Shown here: one piece after another, positions 32,990-41,249 of the stretch
How the letters are laid out: each line of letters begins with the position of its first letter
Position numbering within the stretch: the first letter of the stretch is position 1
Source of the DNA: an uncultured Bryobacterales bacterium
GTDB lineage: Bacteria; Acidobacteriota; Terriglobia; Bryobacterales; Bryobacteraceae
Direction: 5' to 3'
NCBI GenBank assembly: GCA_937959285.1
Contig: CALGAR010000063.1
Span: forward strand, 1-64,000
DNA length: 64,000 bases
Notes under the pieces: generated by a model
The model's database searches: none
What the model was told of the DNA's origin: nothing
The model's input: the letters and a program-made list of their open reading frames with translations, nothing else
Position numbers and translations under genes: made by a program

Positions 32990-35397
32990 TTCAGCTCGAC
33001 GATCGTAGCGCCTGTACCTCCCTCGGCGCTGGTTGCCGGATAGAACTTCTCGACGTGCGGATTGCGATTCAGAAATTCGCTGATCGCTTTCTTCAGGATG
33101 CCCATGCCGTGCCCGTGCACGATTCGCACGCGATCGACCGAAGCCATCGCTGCGCTGTCCAGGAATTTGTCGACCAGGTCGACGGCCTCCTCCGCCCGCT
33201 GCCCGATGACGTTGATCTCCCGCTGTGCGATATCCCAGGTCGGGCCTGCTGGCTGAAACGTCACGTTCTTAGGCAAGCGGCTCACTTCCGCTGTCTCCGG
33301 GAGCACCTCGATGACGTCCTCGACCGGGACTTGCAACTTGAGAAAACCTGCCTCCACCTCGAGGCGGTCGTCGCCCAGCTTGTGGCGGACCCGCGCCGGT
33401 TCGCGGATGCCCTTCAGACGCACGCGGGCGCCCTCTTCCACTTTCGGTCTGCTCGCCGCGCCAGGCTCGCTCGGCCCCCGGACGGCTGCCTCAACCTGTT
33501 CCTGAAACTCGCGCCGGGCCCGCGCCACCTTGCGGCGGGCGAGTTCGGCTGCCTTCCGCTGCTCGGCGCTTTGCTCGATGCTTTCAATCGTTTCGTTTGC
33601 CCGAACTTCAAAAGCCGCCATCAATTCTCCGACCCGCCGCTCAAGCTCGCGGATCTTCGCCGATTCCCGCTTTTCCCACTCCCGAGCCAGGCTTTGTTCC
33701 CTGCGCGCGAGCTCCTCCCGCTGCGCGTTCAGCTCTCTTTCGACTTCTGCAATGTTGTTGAGCCGCTCGTGCAGTTCGCTCAGGAAGCGGGCAACATCCT
33801 GCTCGGTGCTGCTCATCGTGGCTCGCGCCTTGGCGATCAGGCTTTGGGGGATTCCGAGCCGGGCCGCGATATCTAAACCGGCCGATTTCCCAGGCGCGCC
33901 GAGCCGCAAGACGTATGTAGGTTCAAGCGTTTCCTCATCGAACCCCATCGACCCGTTCACCACGCCGGGTGTGTTCGCCCCGTACATTTTCAGAGCGAGC
34001 AGGTGGGTCGAGGCGACGGTGAAGGCACCGGCCGTGCGGAAGTGCTCCATGATGGCGACTCCGAGCGCGCCTCCCTCCTCGGGATCGGTGGCACGCCCAA
34101 GTTCGTCCACGAGCACCAACGACGCCGGCGTCACGTCGAAGACCATCTCCCGTATCCGGGTGATGTGCGCGGAGAACGTGCTGAGGCTCTCCTGAATCGA
34201 CTGGTTGTCCCCGATGTCCGCAAGCACCTGCTCGAAGACAGGAAACACTGCCTTCGAGGCGGGCACTGGTAGAGCGGACTGCGCCATCAGGGCCAGCAAG
34301 CCGACCGTTTTTAGCGTCACTGTCTTGCCGCCCGTGTTCGGCCCGCTGATCAACAGTGTGCGCTGCTGCTTATCGAGCTCGAGCGAGACCGGAACTACTT
34401 TCTTCTTCTGCCGTCGAAGGACATCCTGGAGAAGAGGATGGCGCGCTTCGTGCAATACGAGGCGCGGAGCCTCCTCGGGAGAAAACTCGGGGATCGTGCA
34501 ATCGAACTCGTCAGCGAATCGAGCTTTGGCGAAGATAAGGTCGAGCTGTCCCAGAATCGACACCGTCTCTCCCACAGCGTCTGCATGCTCGCGGAGACGG
34601 TTGGTCATTTCGCGGAGAATGCGGTGAACCTCGCGCTGTTCTTCCTCAGTCAGCCGTACGAGATCGTTATTCAGGTTGATAGTATCGAGCGGTTCGACGA
34701 AGAGAGTATGTCCGGTGCCGCTTGCGCCATGAATAACGCCGTCGATCCGCCGCTGTCTGCCCGCTACAACCGGCACGACATACCGCTCATTGCGGATCGT
34801 GACGTACTCTTCCTGAAGCACGCCGTCTTCCCGGTGCATCCGCAGAAAGCGTTCCAGGGATTCCTGAATGAGAACCTTCTGCCTCTCGATGTCACGCCGC
34901 AGCCGGCTTAGCGCGACGCTCGCGTGATCGTCCAGACTGCCGTCGGGCAGCACCTTGCCTGCGATGTCACTGAGGACGCTTCGAAAATCCCCGATGGCGG
35001 AGGCACGCCGGGCAAGCCGCGGGAATCGGGCGGCTGCGTCGGTGAGGATTGTGCGGGCATCGGCCGCCCGGCCGAGGAGTTCGCTCAGCTCCCAAATCTG
35101 CCGCCCGTCGAGAACGGTGCCCTCAATGCGGAGCAGCTCGACGGTTCGCGTCGGATCCGGCAGGGAGCCGAAGCGCAGCCTGATCGCCGCTCCTCTCGCT
35201 GCGGGCTGCGGGCGCGCGGCGTTATGGAGGTATTCGACCGCCTCTCCGACTTCGGCCAGCGATTCTTCAAGCGCAGCCCGGTCCGCGGAAGGACGCATCT
35301 CGTCGAGATTCGCTCGGCCCATCGGACTTTCGACGTACCGGCCAACGAGCTCGCGGAGCGCCTCGAATTCCAGGAGTTCGGAACTCGTGTTTATCAT
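32986..35397 (-). CDS. mutS2: endonuclease MutS2
   Basis: MutS2 is an ATPase/nuclease that suppresses homologous recombination and can rescue collided ribosomes. The 803-residue protein has a MutS core with connector, clamp and ATPase (Walker A GPNTGGKTVTLKT, then LVDELGRATDPEEGGAL), a long charged coiled-coil (about 510-640, with RELNAQREELARREQSL) and a C-terminal Smr nuclease domain (VRIVHGHGMGILKKAI). The ATG at 35397 overlaps the NUDIX gene by four bases; upstream extension of the frame is unlike the family. Confidence 0.96.
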   Translation of the reverse strand: MINTSSELLEFEALRELVGRYVESPMGRANLDEMRPSADRAALEESLAEVGEAVEYLHNAARPQPAARGAAIRLRFGSLPDPTRTVELLRIEGTVLDGRQIWELSELLGRAADARTILTDAAARFPRLARRASAIGDFRSVLSDIAGKVLPDGSLDDHASVALSRLRRDIERQKVLIQESLERFLRMHREDGVLQEEYVTIRNERYVVPVVAGRQRRIDGVIHGASGTGHTLFVEPLDTINLNNDLVRLTEEEQREVHRILREMTNRLREHADAVGETVSILGQLDLIFAKARFADEFDCTIPEFSPEEAPRLVLHEARHPLLQDVLRRQKKKVVPVSLELDKQQRTLLISGPNTGGKTVTLKTVGLLALMAQSALPVPASKAVFPVFEQVLADIGDNQSIQESLSTFSAHITRIREMVFDVTPASLVLVDELGRATDPEEGGALGVAIMEHFRTAGAFTVASTHLLALKMYGANTPGVVNGSMGFDEETLEPTYVLRLGAPGKSAGLDIAARLGIPQSLIAKARATMSSTEQDVARFLSELHERLNNIAEVERELNAQREELARREQSLAREWEKRESAKIRELERRVGELMAAFEVRANETIESIEQSAEQRKAAELARRKVARARREFQEQVEAAVRGPSEPGAASRPKVEEGARVRLKGIREPARVRHKLGDDRLEVEAGFLKLQVPVEDVIEVLPETAEVSRLPKNVTFQPAGPTWDIAQREINVIGQRAEEAVDLVDKFLDSAAMASVDRVRIVHGHGMGILKKAISEFLNRNPHVEKFYPATSAEGGTGATIVELK

Positions 35398-35897
35398 GAC
35401 TGCTTTTCTTCTGTGACAATCTCCTGGCGGAACCGGCGGTAGACCTTCTCCACCACTTCCCGGGTTCCCTCGGTTAGCAAATACTTCCCCAGTTCGGTCA
35501 CCGGGACCCAGGCAGCCCGGCTCGCGTCGTCGGCGGGCGCCAGAGTTCCTCCGGAGACACGGCACACGTAGTCGATCAGCACGTAATGGTACTCGGCTTT
35601 CCCCGCGTCGTCCAGGATAATGCGCTCGAAGATTTCGGCGAGGTCGACGATTTCCACCTGCAGTCCTGTCTCTTCGAGCACTTCACGCCGGATGCCCTCT
35701 TCGAGTCTCTCCCCGGTCTCGAGCACCCCGCCGGGAAGCGACCAATAACCCTTCAGCGGCTCGCGCCCGCGCTCCACCAGCAACACGGTTTCGCCTTCGA
35801 AGATCAGCGCTCCCACACCGAGCACCGGTCTGGTGGGGTAGCGGCGACTTTCCGTCAATGTCGCCTCTTGGGGCACGCTATTCCCCGCCTGTGGCAT
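35394..35897 (-). CDS. NUDIX hydrolase
   Basis: A 167-residue pyrophosphohydrolase. The Nudix box is complete: GGVLETGERLEEGIRREVLEETG fits G-x5-E-x7-R-E-x2-E-E-x-G, with the glutamates that bind Mg2+. The opening PVLGVGALIFEGETVLLVERG and WSLPGG are typical. The substrate is not readable; ADP-ribose and other nucleoside diphosphates are common for the group. It is translationally coupled to mutS2. Confidence 0.9.
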   Translation of the reverse strand: MPQAGNSVPQEATLTESRRYPTRPVLGVGALIFEGETVLLVERGREPLKGYWSLPGGVLETGERLEEGIRREVLEETGLQVEIVDLAEIFERIILDDAGKAEYHYVLIDYVCRVSGGTLAPADDASRAAWVPVTELGKYLLTEGTREVVEKVYRRFRQEIVTEEKQS

Positions 35898-35982
35898 CGA
35901 GTGGGGCGGTTCAGGATCAATGGAGTTGTCAGGACTTTCGCCACCTTTTTCTTATTGTAGGATGCACGGCGGCGACGCGGCC

Positions 35983-36723
35983 TTACGCGCCTGCCGCGCC
36001 TCTCGTCCGCGTTTGCCGCAATCCCGATGGCGGAAACAGCTTCGATATGGACTTTTGCAGGTCTCGGAAGATCGCATCCGGTCCCCGGCTCGCATCGATC
36101 ACGGTAAAGTGGTAGCGCTTTGCCATGTGGTCGAGCGACTGAATGATGCGCGTCTGGTACTTCACAAAGCTGTCGTGCATATCCTGGCCAAAGCGCATAT
36201 CCATGCCGCTTTCCCAATAGTCGAATCTCCCGCGGCCGAACACGACGCGCGACACCAGGTCAGATACGTCTGCTTTCAAATAGTAGATCGCATGCGGAAC
36301 CAAAGCGAAGCCGGCGACGCGCTCCAGCCACAAACGATCCTCGCCTCGGGCGACTCCGCGGGCGATCAGCGAGAAGATATAGCGGTCCGTGAGCACGATG
36401 AACCCGGCCCGTAGCGCGGGAATGATTTCGTTTTCCAGACGGTCTGCAAAGTCCGTGGCATAGAAAAGGGTCATCGTGATCGGACCGAGCGTGTTGCCCT
36501 GCTTTGCCCGCTGGATGCCTTTTCTTGCGAGCGCCGACCGCGCCAATCCGGTAGCGAGCACCGCGTGGCCCCTGTGCTCGAGCCACTCTTGTAGACGGAC
36601 GATCTGGGTCGTCCGGCCGACCGCGTCTGGGCCTTCGATGACAATCAGCTTCCCCTGCAATTCCGTTGTGTCGACGCCCGGCAGCGCCTCGCTATAAAAT
36701 TCGAGAGGCTTCTTCGGAGCCAT
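35983..36723 (-). CDS. dTMP-kinase-like P-loop protein with altered P-loop (second paralogue)
   Basis: A 246-residue relative of thymidylate kinase. GKLIVIEGPDAVGRTTQ lies in the position of the P-loop, but where the family has GKS/GKT this copy has GRT: the catalytic lysine is an arginine. The DR motif is present (LTDRYIFSLIARGVARG). It overlaps the upstream paralogue by 32 bases and starts at ATG 36723 after AGGAG. The two align along their length, so they arose by duplication. The change may reduce ATP binding and make this copy a regulatory partner; that is inference. The tail is basic. It precedes the NUDIX gene by 85 bp. Confidence 0.75.
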   Translation of the reverse strand: MAPKKPLEFYSEALPGVDTTELQGKLIVIEGPDAVGRTTQIVRLQEWLEHRGHAVLATGLARSALARKGIQRAKQGNTLGPITMTLFYATDFADRLENEIIPALRAGFIVLTDRYIFSLIARGVARGEDRLWLERVAGFALVPHAIYYLKADVSDLVSRVVFGRGRFDYWESGMDMRFGQDMHDSFVKYQTRIIQSLDHMAKRYHFTVIDASRGPDAIFRDLQKSISKLFPPSGLRQTRTRGAAGA

Positions 36724-37423
36724 TCCGTTCTCCTATCGGCAGGTGCAGCACTTCATCCCGCAGGCTGTCTCCCAACTCACGCATGACAATTTCCCGCATC
36801 TGGCGCTGCTGAGCCTCGATCGATTGCGTCGCATCGATCACGTGAAAGCCCATTTCATCGGACATCATTTCGTACTCTTCCAGTATGCGCCCCTGGAACA
36901 GACGGAAACTCTCTTCGATATTCCGGCTCAGCCCTAAATCCATGCCCGCTTCGTAGTACTTCAGCGCGTGACGCCCGCCCAAAATGCGTCCGAGCGCAAT
37001 GTCCAAGGGGACTTTGAAGTAGAAGCTCAGGTTGGGCCGGATCGCAAACCGGTAAAGGTTGCGCACCCAGCGCCGGCTGACGCCTCGCACAACGTCGCGG
37101 GCGTAGGCGGTATACGCATAACGGTCGGCGCAAACAACAGCGCCTGCCTTAAGTAACGGAATGATGTAGGTTTCGAGGCGGTCGGCGAAATCGGTGGCGT
37201 GGATAAGGCTGAAGCTCGTGGGAGTGAACATCGCCTTTTTCTTGCCGCGGCGGGTGGTCTCTTTGACGAGCGGGGAGGAATTCCATTCACTGAAGGACAC
37301 GGCAATTCCCTGAGACCGCAGCCACTGGCTCAACAGGGAAAGCTGTGTGGATTTCCCCGATCCGTCGATGCCTTCCACTACAATCAACTTCCCTCGAAAG
37401 CGGTTAGGCTGAAAGTAGGGCAT
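36692..37423 (-). CDS. dTMP-kinase-like protein (first paralogue)
   Basis: A 243-residue protein with a normal thymidylate-kinase P-loop (VEGIDGSGKSTQLSLLSQW), the DR motif CADRYAYTAYARDVVRG and a C-terminal region longer than in ordinary Tmk (about 205-215 residues). It could make dTDP from dTMP, but the length and paired arrangement make a different nucleotide or small-molecule kinase activity possible. It is divergent from the Ppx/GppA gene across 32 bp. Confidence 0.75.
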   Translation of the reverse strand: MPYFQPNRFRGKLIVVEGIDGSGKSTQLSLLSQWLRSQGIAVSFSEWNSSPLVKETTRRGKKKAMFTPTSFSLIHATDFADRLETYIIPLLKAGAVVCADRYAYTAYARDVVRGVSRRWVRNLYRFAIRPNLSFYFKVPLDIALGRILGGRHALKYYEAGMDLGLSRNIEESFRLFQGRILEEYEMMSDEMGFHVIDATQSIEAQQRQMREIVMRELGDSLRDEVLHLPIGERNGSEEASRIL

Positions 37424-37455
37424 GATAATGTCTGAACCTCTATCATAGACCTTCG

Positions 37456-39009
37456 ATGCCTAGGTACGCCGCAATCGACATAGGCAGCAATTCGATACGG
37501 ATGCTGGCCGCCGAAGTCGATCCCAAGCTGCCCCGTAAGACTCTCGTTGCAGAGCGACAGGTAACCCGGATCGGCTCAAGCGTCTTTACTACCGGCGAGG
37601 TAAGCCGGGCGACCATCGAACTGGTCTGCGGAGTTCTGGCCAAGATGGCGCAGACCTATAAGAAACTGGATGTCGCAGCGGTCCGCGCCGTGGCTACCAG
37701 CGCGATCCGGGACGCCAGCAACCAGGCCGAGTTTATCGAGCGGGCGTCGGACGCCATCGGCGCTCCGGTTGAGATCATCTCTGGTCAGGAAGAGGCTCGC
37801 CTCATCTATCTGGGCGTTCAGGATCGCTGGCCTCACACCCGGGAGCGGATCCTCGTCGTGGATGTTGGCGGTGGAAGCGCCGAAATCATCGTTGGCGAGG
37901 ACGGTGAGATGTCGGAGGCGTTTTCGCGCCAGCTCGGGGCGGTCCGGCTTTCCGAAGTCTTCCTGAAAGACGACCCTCCCACTGAGACGCAACTGCGCCG
38001 GATGGACGATTTCATCGAACAGAAACTGGCCACGGTCCTCGACAGAATCCGGCGAAAGCAGTTTGACCGCGTCATCGCCACGTCCGCTTCTGCTGCTGCC
38101 GTCGTCTGCGCCATCAACCGGATTCCGCGCGATCGAAGGGAGGAAGCGGACCGGCATCGCGCCACGACCAGTCAGATTCGAAAGCTCTACGCGAATCTTG
38201 TCCACATGGAGGTTGGCGCGCGGCGAAAAGTGGTTGGCATCGGGCCGCGACGCGCGGAGATTATCGTACCGGGAGTCGCGGTCTACCTGCATGTCTTACA
38301 GGGCTTGGGGCTGCCGGCTCTCTACTACAGCACCGCGGGTCTTCGCGATGGCATCATCGCCGACCTAGCGCATCGCGGGATCGAGCGCGAGGCTGCACGG
38401 CTGAGCAGGGAGGAGCGGAAGTCGGTGGAAGATATGGCCAGGCGCTTCGGCGTGGACCTTCGTCATGCCCGCCGGATTGCCTCTTTTGCCCGCACTCTGT
38501 TCATCTCGCTGCAGCCGCTGCATCGATTGCCGCTTTCCTATGGCCGCCTCCTGGAAGCTGCGGCTCTGCTGCGCGACACCGGCCATATCATCAGCGATAC
38601 CGCTCATCACAAGCATTCGCAGTACATCGTCGCTCACAGCGATCTTCCGGGATTCACGGACTACGAGCGGAATCTTGTCGCGATGTTGTGCCGCTATCAC
38701 CGCAAGGCAATGCCGATGCCAAAGCACGTGGGATATCAGTCGCTGACAGCCGACGAGCGGCGCGCCGTTTTGCTGCTGACGCCCATTCTCCGCATCGCCG
38801 ACGGATTGGACCGCAGCCGTGAGCGCCGCGTGGAGGGTATCGACTGCCAGATCAGAAATGGCGGCGTGGTCTTGAGCATCTACTCCGAGCAGGACACTGC
38901 TTTAGAGCAGTGGGCGGCGGAGCAGGCGGGAGAAGTCTTTCGTCAGGTTTACGACAAGCCGTTTTTAGTCGTCCATGCCAGCAGGACTCCGAATGCGACG
39001 CTTGCGTGA
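37456..39009 (+). CDS. exopolyphosphatase/guanosine pentaphosphate phosphatase (Ppx/GppA family)
   Basis: A 517-residue phosphatase that trims polyphosphate or converts pppGpp to ppGpp. The ASKHA phosphatase domain opens with AAIDIGSNSIRML and includes VVDVGGGSAEIIVGE near 135, and GLRDGII near 298. The C-terminal HD-like domain has RDTGHIISDTAHHKHSQYIV, where the usual HD dyad reads RD, a possible loss of that metal site. Length is normal for the two-domain form. It is divergent from the paired kinase genes. Confidence 0.92.
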   Translation: MPRYAAIDIGSNSIRMLAAEVDPKLPRKTLVAERQVTRIGSSVFTTGEVSRATIELVCGVLAKMAQTYKKLDVAAVRAVATSAIRDASNQAEFIERASDAIGAPVEIISGQEEARLIYLGVQDRWPHTRERILVVDVGGGSAEIIVGEDGEMSEAFSRQLGAVRLSEVFLKDDPPTETQLRRMDDFIEQKLATVLDRIRRKQFDRVIATSASAAAVVCAINRIPRDRREEADRHRATTSQIRKLYANLVHMEVGARRKVVGIGPRRAEIIVPGVAVYLHVLQGLGLPALYYSTAGLRDGIIADLAHRGIEREAARLSREERKSVEDMARRFGVDLRHARRIASFARTLFISLQPLHRLPLSYGRLLEAAALLRDTGHIISDTAHHKHSQYIVAHSDLPGFTDYERNLVAMLCRYHRKAMPMPKHVGYQSLTADERRAVLLLTPILRIADGLDRSRERRVEGIDCQIRNGGVVLSIYSEQDTALEQWAAEQAGEVFRQVYDKPFLVVHASRTPNATLA

Positions 39010-39023
39010 GCGCGGCTTGCCCG

Positions 39024-39917
39024 TTACTTGAAGAACACCTGAATGTCGTGCTTGGCTTGCAACGGCTTTGCTCCTTGCGGGCCAAGGACGCTCAGCGCTG
39101 TGGCAAGGGCATCTGCCTCCATCGCCGTCTTCGCAATGACTGACACTGGTTTCGAGTTCGGCAGCGGCATGCCCGTGCGCGGATCAACGATGTGGGAATA
39201 GCGAACGCCATCAATCTCCAGGAACTGAAATTCGTCGCCGGAGGTGGAAACCCCGAGGTTCGAAAGCGTGAGGATCCGGTCGAATACCTGCACCTGCCAG
39301 CCTGGCTTTCCCGGCGGAGCTTCGCCGATGGCAAGGTCCCCACTCACGGCGACGAGAGCGCTCCGAATGCCCATCTTCCGCAGTACGGCCAACGCCTCGT
39401 CCGCGGCGTAGCCTTTGGCAATCCCGCCAGCATCCAGCTGCATCCCTGGCGCCCGGCAGTAGGCTCTCCGGCCAATCAGTTCGAGTTTGCGATATCCGGA
39501 CCGGCTCAGGGCATCGGCAGTTTCTGAGGGATCGGGCAGGCGGTGCTGCTTCCGCAGCGATCGCCAGAGCCGCGTCAACGGACCGATGGTGACGTCAAAA
39601 GCTCCTTCGGTCTCTGCGGCGAACTTCTGGGCTGTTGTGAGGACAGTGAAGAGTTCGGGGCTGAGGTCTTGTTCTGTATCGCAAACGCGGGAGAGTTCGC
39701 TGTCAGGCTTGTAGTCGGAGAGGAGGTTGTTCAGCTCTTCCACCCTTCGGAAGGCGGCGGCGAAGGCCTCCTGGGCCTGTTCGCCGCTTTCCGCATAAAG
39801 GGTGATTGTCGCGACCGTGCCCATGTGGGGCTCAGAGGCACGGTACCGGTCAGCGCCCGGCAGAATGGCAGTAGAAGCCGCGAGAAGAATGAGCAGCCTA
39901 CGGCTCGTGCTCGACAC
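39024..39917 (-). CDS. apbE: FAD:protein FMN transferase (ApbE family)
   Basis: ApbE attaches FMN by a phosphoester bond to threonine or serine of extracytoplasmic flavoproteins. The 297-residue protein begins with a signal-like stretch (RRLLILLAASTAILPGA), then HMGTVATITLY, LLSDYKPDSELSRV, GAFDVTIGPLTRLWR, the central AGGIAKGYAADEALAVL motif and a late ISHIVDPRTGMP-like block read here as YSHIVDPRTGMP. GTG at 39917, after GGAA, is chosen; it overlaps the upstream gene by 20 bases. Its flavoprotein substrate (for example Rnf, Nqr or fumarate reductase) is not in the window. Confidence 0.9.
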   Translation of the reverse strand: MSSTSRRLLILLAASTAILPGADRYRASEPHMGTVATITLYAESGEQAQEAFAAAFRRVEELNNLLSDYKPDSELSRVCDTEQDLSPELFTVLTTAQKFAAETEGAFDVTIGPLTRLWRSLRKQHRLPDPSETADALSRSGYRKLELIGRRAYCRAPGMQLDAGGIAKGYAADEALAVLRKMGIRSALVAVSGDLAIGEAPPGKPGWQVQVFDRILTLSNLGVSTSGDEFQFLEIDGVRYSHIVDPRTGMPLPNSKPVSVIAKTAMEADALATALSVLGPQGAKPLQAKHDIQVFFK

Positions 39918-41247
39918 CGCTATTCCAGTACTTGTACATCTCCTCTGCAGATGGAACACGGAGAGGTCTCACAAGCCGGAGCCCCAATCCCTGCGCGTCG
40001 GTGTGATACCAGATGCTCTTGGGCAACTGCGGATCCTGCTGCTTCCAGGAAGGATCGGAGCCAACCCGGGCGCCGCAGCGAAGACTGCTCGCTGGATCCA
40101 TCCACGACCCGCCTCGAACCGACTGCGGATAAGGCTCAGTGGAAACTCTCCACGGGTCGACATCCGACAAACCCTGATATCCGGACGGATCATACTGGTC
40201 GAGCGTCCACTCCATCACGTTGCCGTGCATGTCGTGCAAGCCCCATGGGTTCGGTTTCTTCGTACCGACCTTCTGATACTTGCCTTCGGAGTTGTCCGCG
40301 TACCACGCGTATTCGCCCAACTGGGAGGGATCATCGCCGAAGGAGTATGCGGTTGTCGTGCCCGCCCGGCAGGCGTACTCCCATTCCGCCTCCGTCGGCA
40401 GCCGGTAGAAGTGACCCGTCTTCGCGCTGACCCACTCGGCAAACTTGTTCGCCGCGTGCTGGGTCATGCTGATGGCGGGATAGCCGTTGATGCCCATGCC
40501 GAAGCTCATCTCAACGTACGGCCTTGTCGGGCGGCTGATGGCGTCGACGAGGGGATCTTTGTTGATGTCCTCTTTCGCAAGCTGGGAGAACATGAAGAGC
40601 CGGTACTCATCCCAGGTTACTTCGTACTTGCCCATCCAGAAAGGAGAAATCTTGACCTTTCTTTGTGGGCCTTCGTCCGGCTTGCGTCCGGCCTCCGACT
40701 CGGGAGTTCCCATCACAAACTCTCCGCCCGGGATCGGAACCATTTCGAAGGTTGCCTCCGAATTCGGAATGGTCACCTTGTAGGGCTTCATGTCCGCTTC
40801 GGTCTTTTCCTTCGTATTGGCCAGGATGCGCGCGTGGAGCTGCTTCACCAGTTCGCGTTCATCCTTGGCGGGAGCCGCTTTCGCGGGAGCGGGGGAGGAG
40901 GACATCGTCAGAACCCGGCCTTCCGGCCAGATCGCGCCTTCTGCGATCCACTGCCGAATCACGTCCCGATCTTCCTTTGCCAACTGCCGCCCCGGGGGCA
41001 TCGCTTTCGGCTTGCCGGGCGGCAGTTCAAGAACCTGGTAGAGGACGGACTGTTCGGGCTTGCCTGCAATCACCAGAGCTTTCTGCATCAGTGCGGCTTT
41101 CGAATCCAGCCGTACGTTGCCGAGGGAGTTCCCCTCGCGATGACAACCCAAGCACTGCTTTGTAAGGATTGGCTGAACCTGGGTTTCAAAGTCGACGGCG
41201 GCGGACATTACGGCCGCCGTCCCAAGCGCAAGAAAAAGAACCCGCAT
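39898..41247 (-). CDS. cytochrome-c-like domain fused to formylglycine-generating-enzyme-like (SUMF1) domain
   Basis: A 449-residue exported protein. After a signal peptide (RVLFLALGTAAVMSA) a planctomycete-type cytochrome c motif is seen (CLGCHREG, near 30, with MPPGRQL some 65 residues later). From about 165 the FGE-sulfatase domain begins: FEMVPIPGGEFVMGTPESEAG, YEVTWDEYRLF, YRLPTEAEWEYACRAGT, NPWGLHDMHGNVMEW and RGGSWMDPASSLRCGAR. The two cysteines that make the FGE catalytic pair after the GGSW motif are replaced, so formylglycine-forming activity is unlikely; sugar or other binding is possible. ATG at 41247 lies two bases after the oxidoreductase stop. Confidence 0.88.
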   Translation of the reverse strand: MRVLFLALGTAAVMSAAVDFETQVQPILTKQCLGCHREGNSLGNVRLDSKAALMQKALVIAGKPEQSVLYQVLELPPGKPKAMPPGRQLAKEDRDVIRQWIAEGAIWPEGRVLTMSSSPAPAKAAPAKDERELVKQLHARILANTKEKTEADMKPYKVTIPNSEATFEMVPIPGGEFVMGTPESEAGRKPDEGPQRKVKISPFWMGKYEVTWDEYRLFMFSQLAKEDINKDPLVDAISRPTRPYVEMSFGMGINGYPAISMTQHAANKFAEWVSAKTGHFYRLPTEAEWEYACRAGTTTAYSFGDDPSQLGEYAWYADNSEGKYQKVGTKKPNPWGLHDMHGNVMEWTLDQYDPSGYQGLSDVDPWRVSTEPYPQSVRGGSWMDPASSLRCGARVGSDPSWKQQDPQLPKSIWYHTDAQGLGLRLVRPLRVPSAEEMYKYWNSGVEHEP

Positions 41248-41249
41248 CG

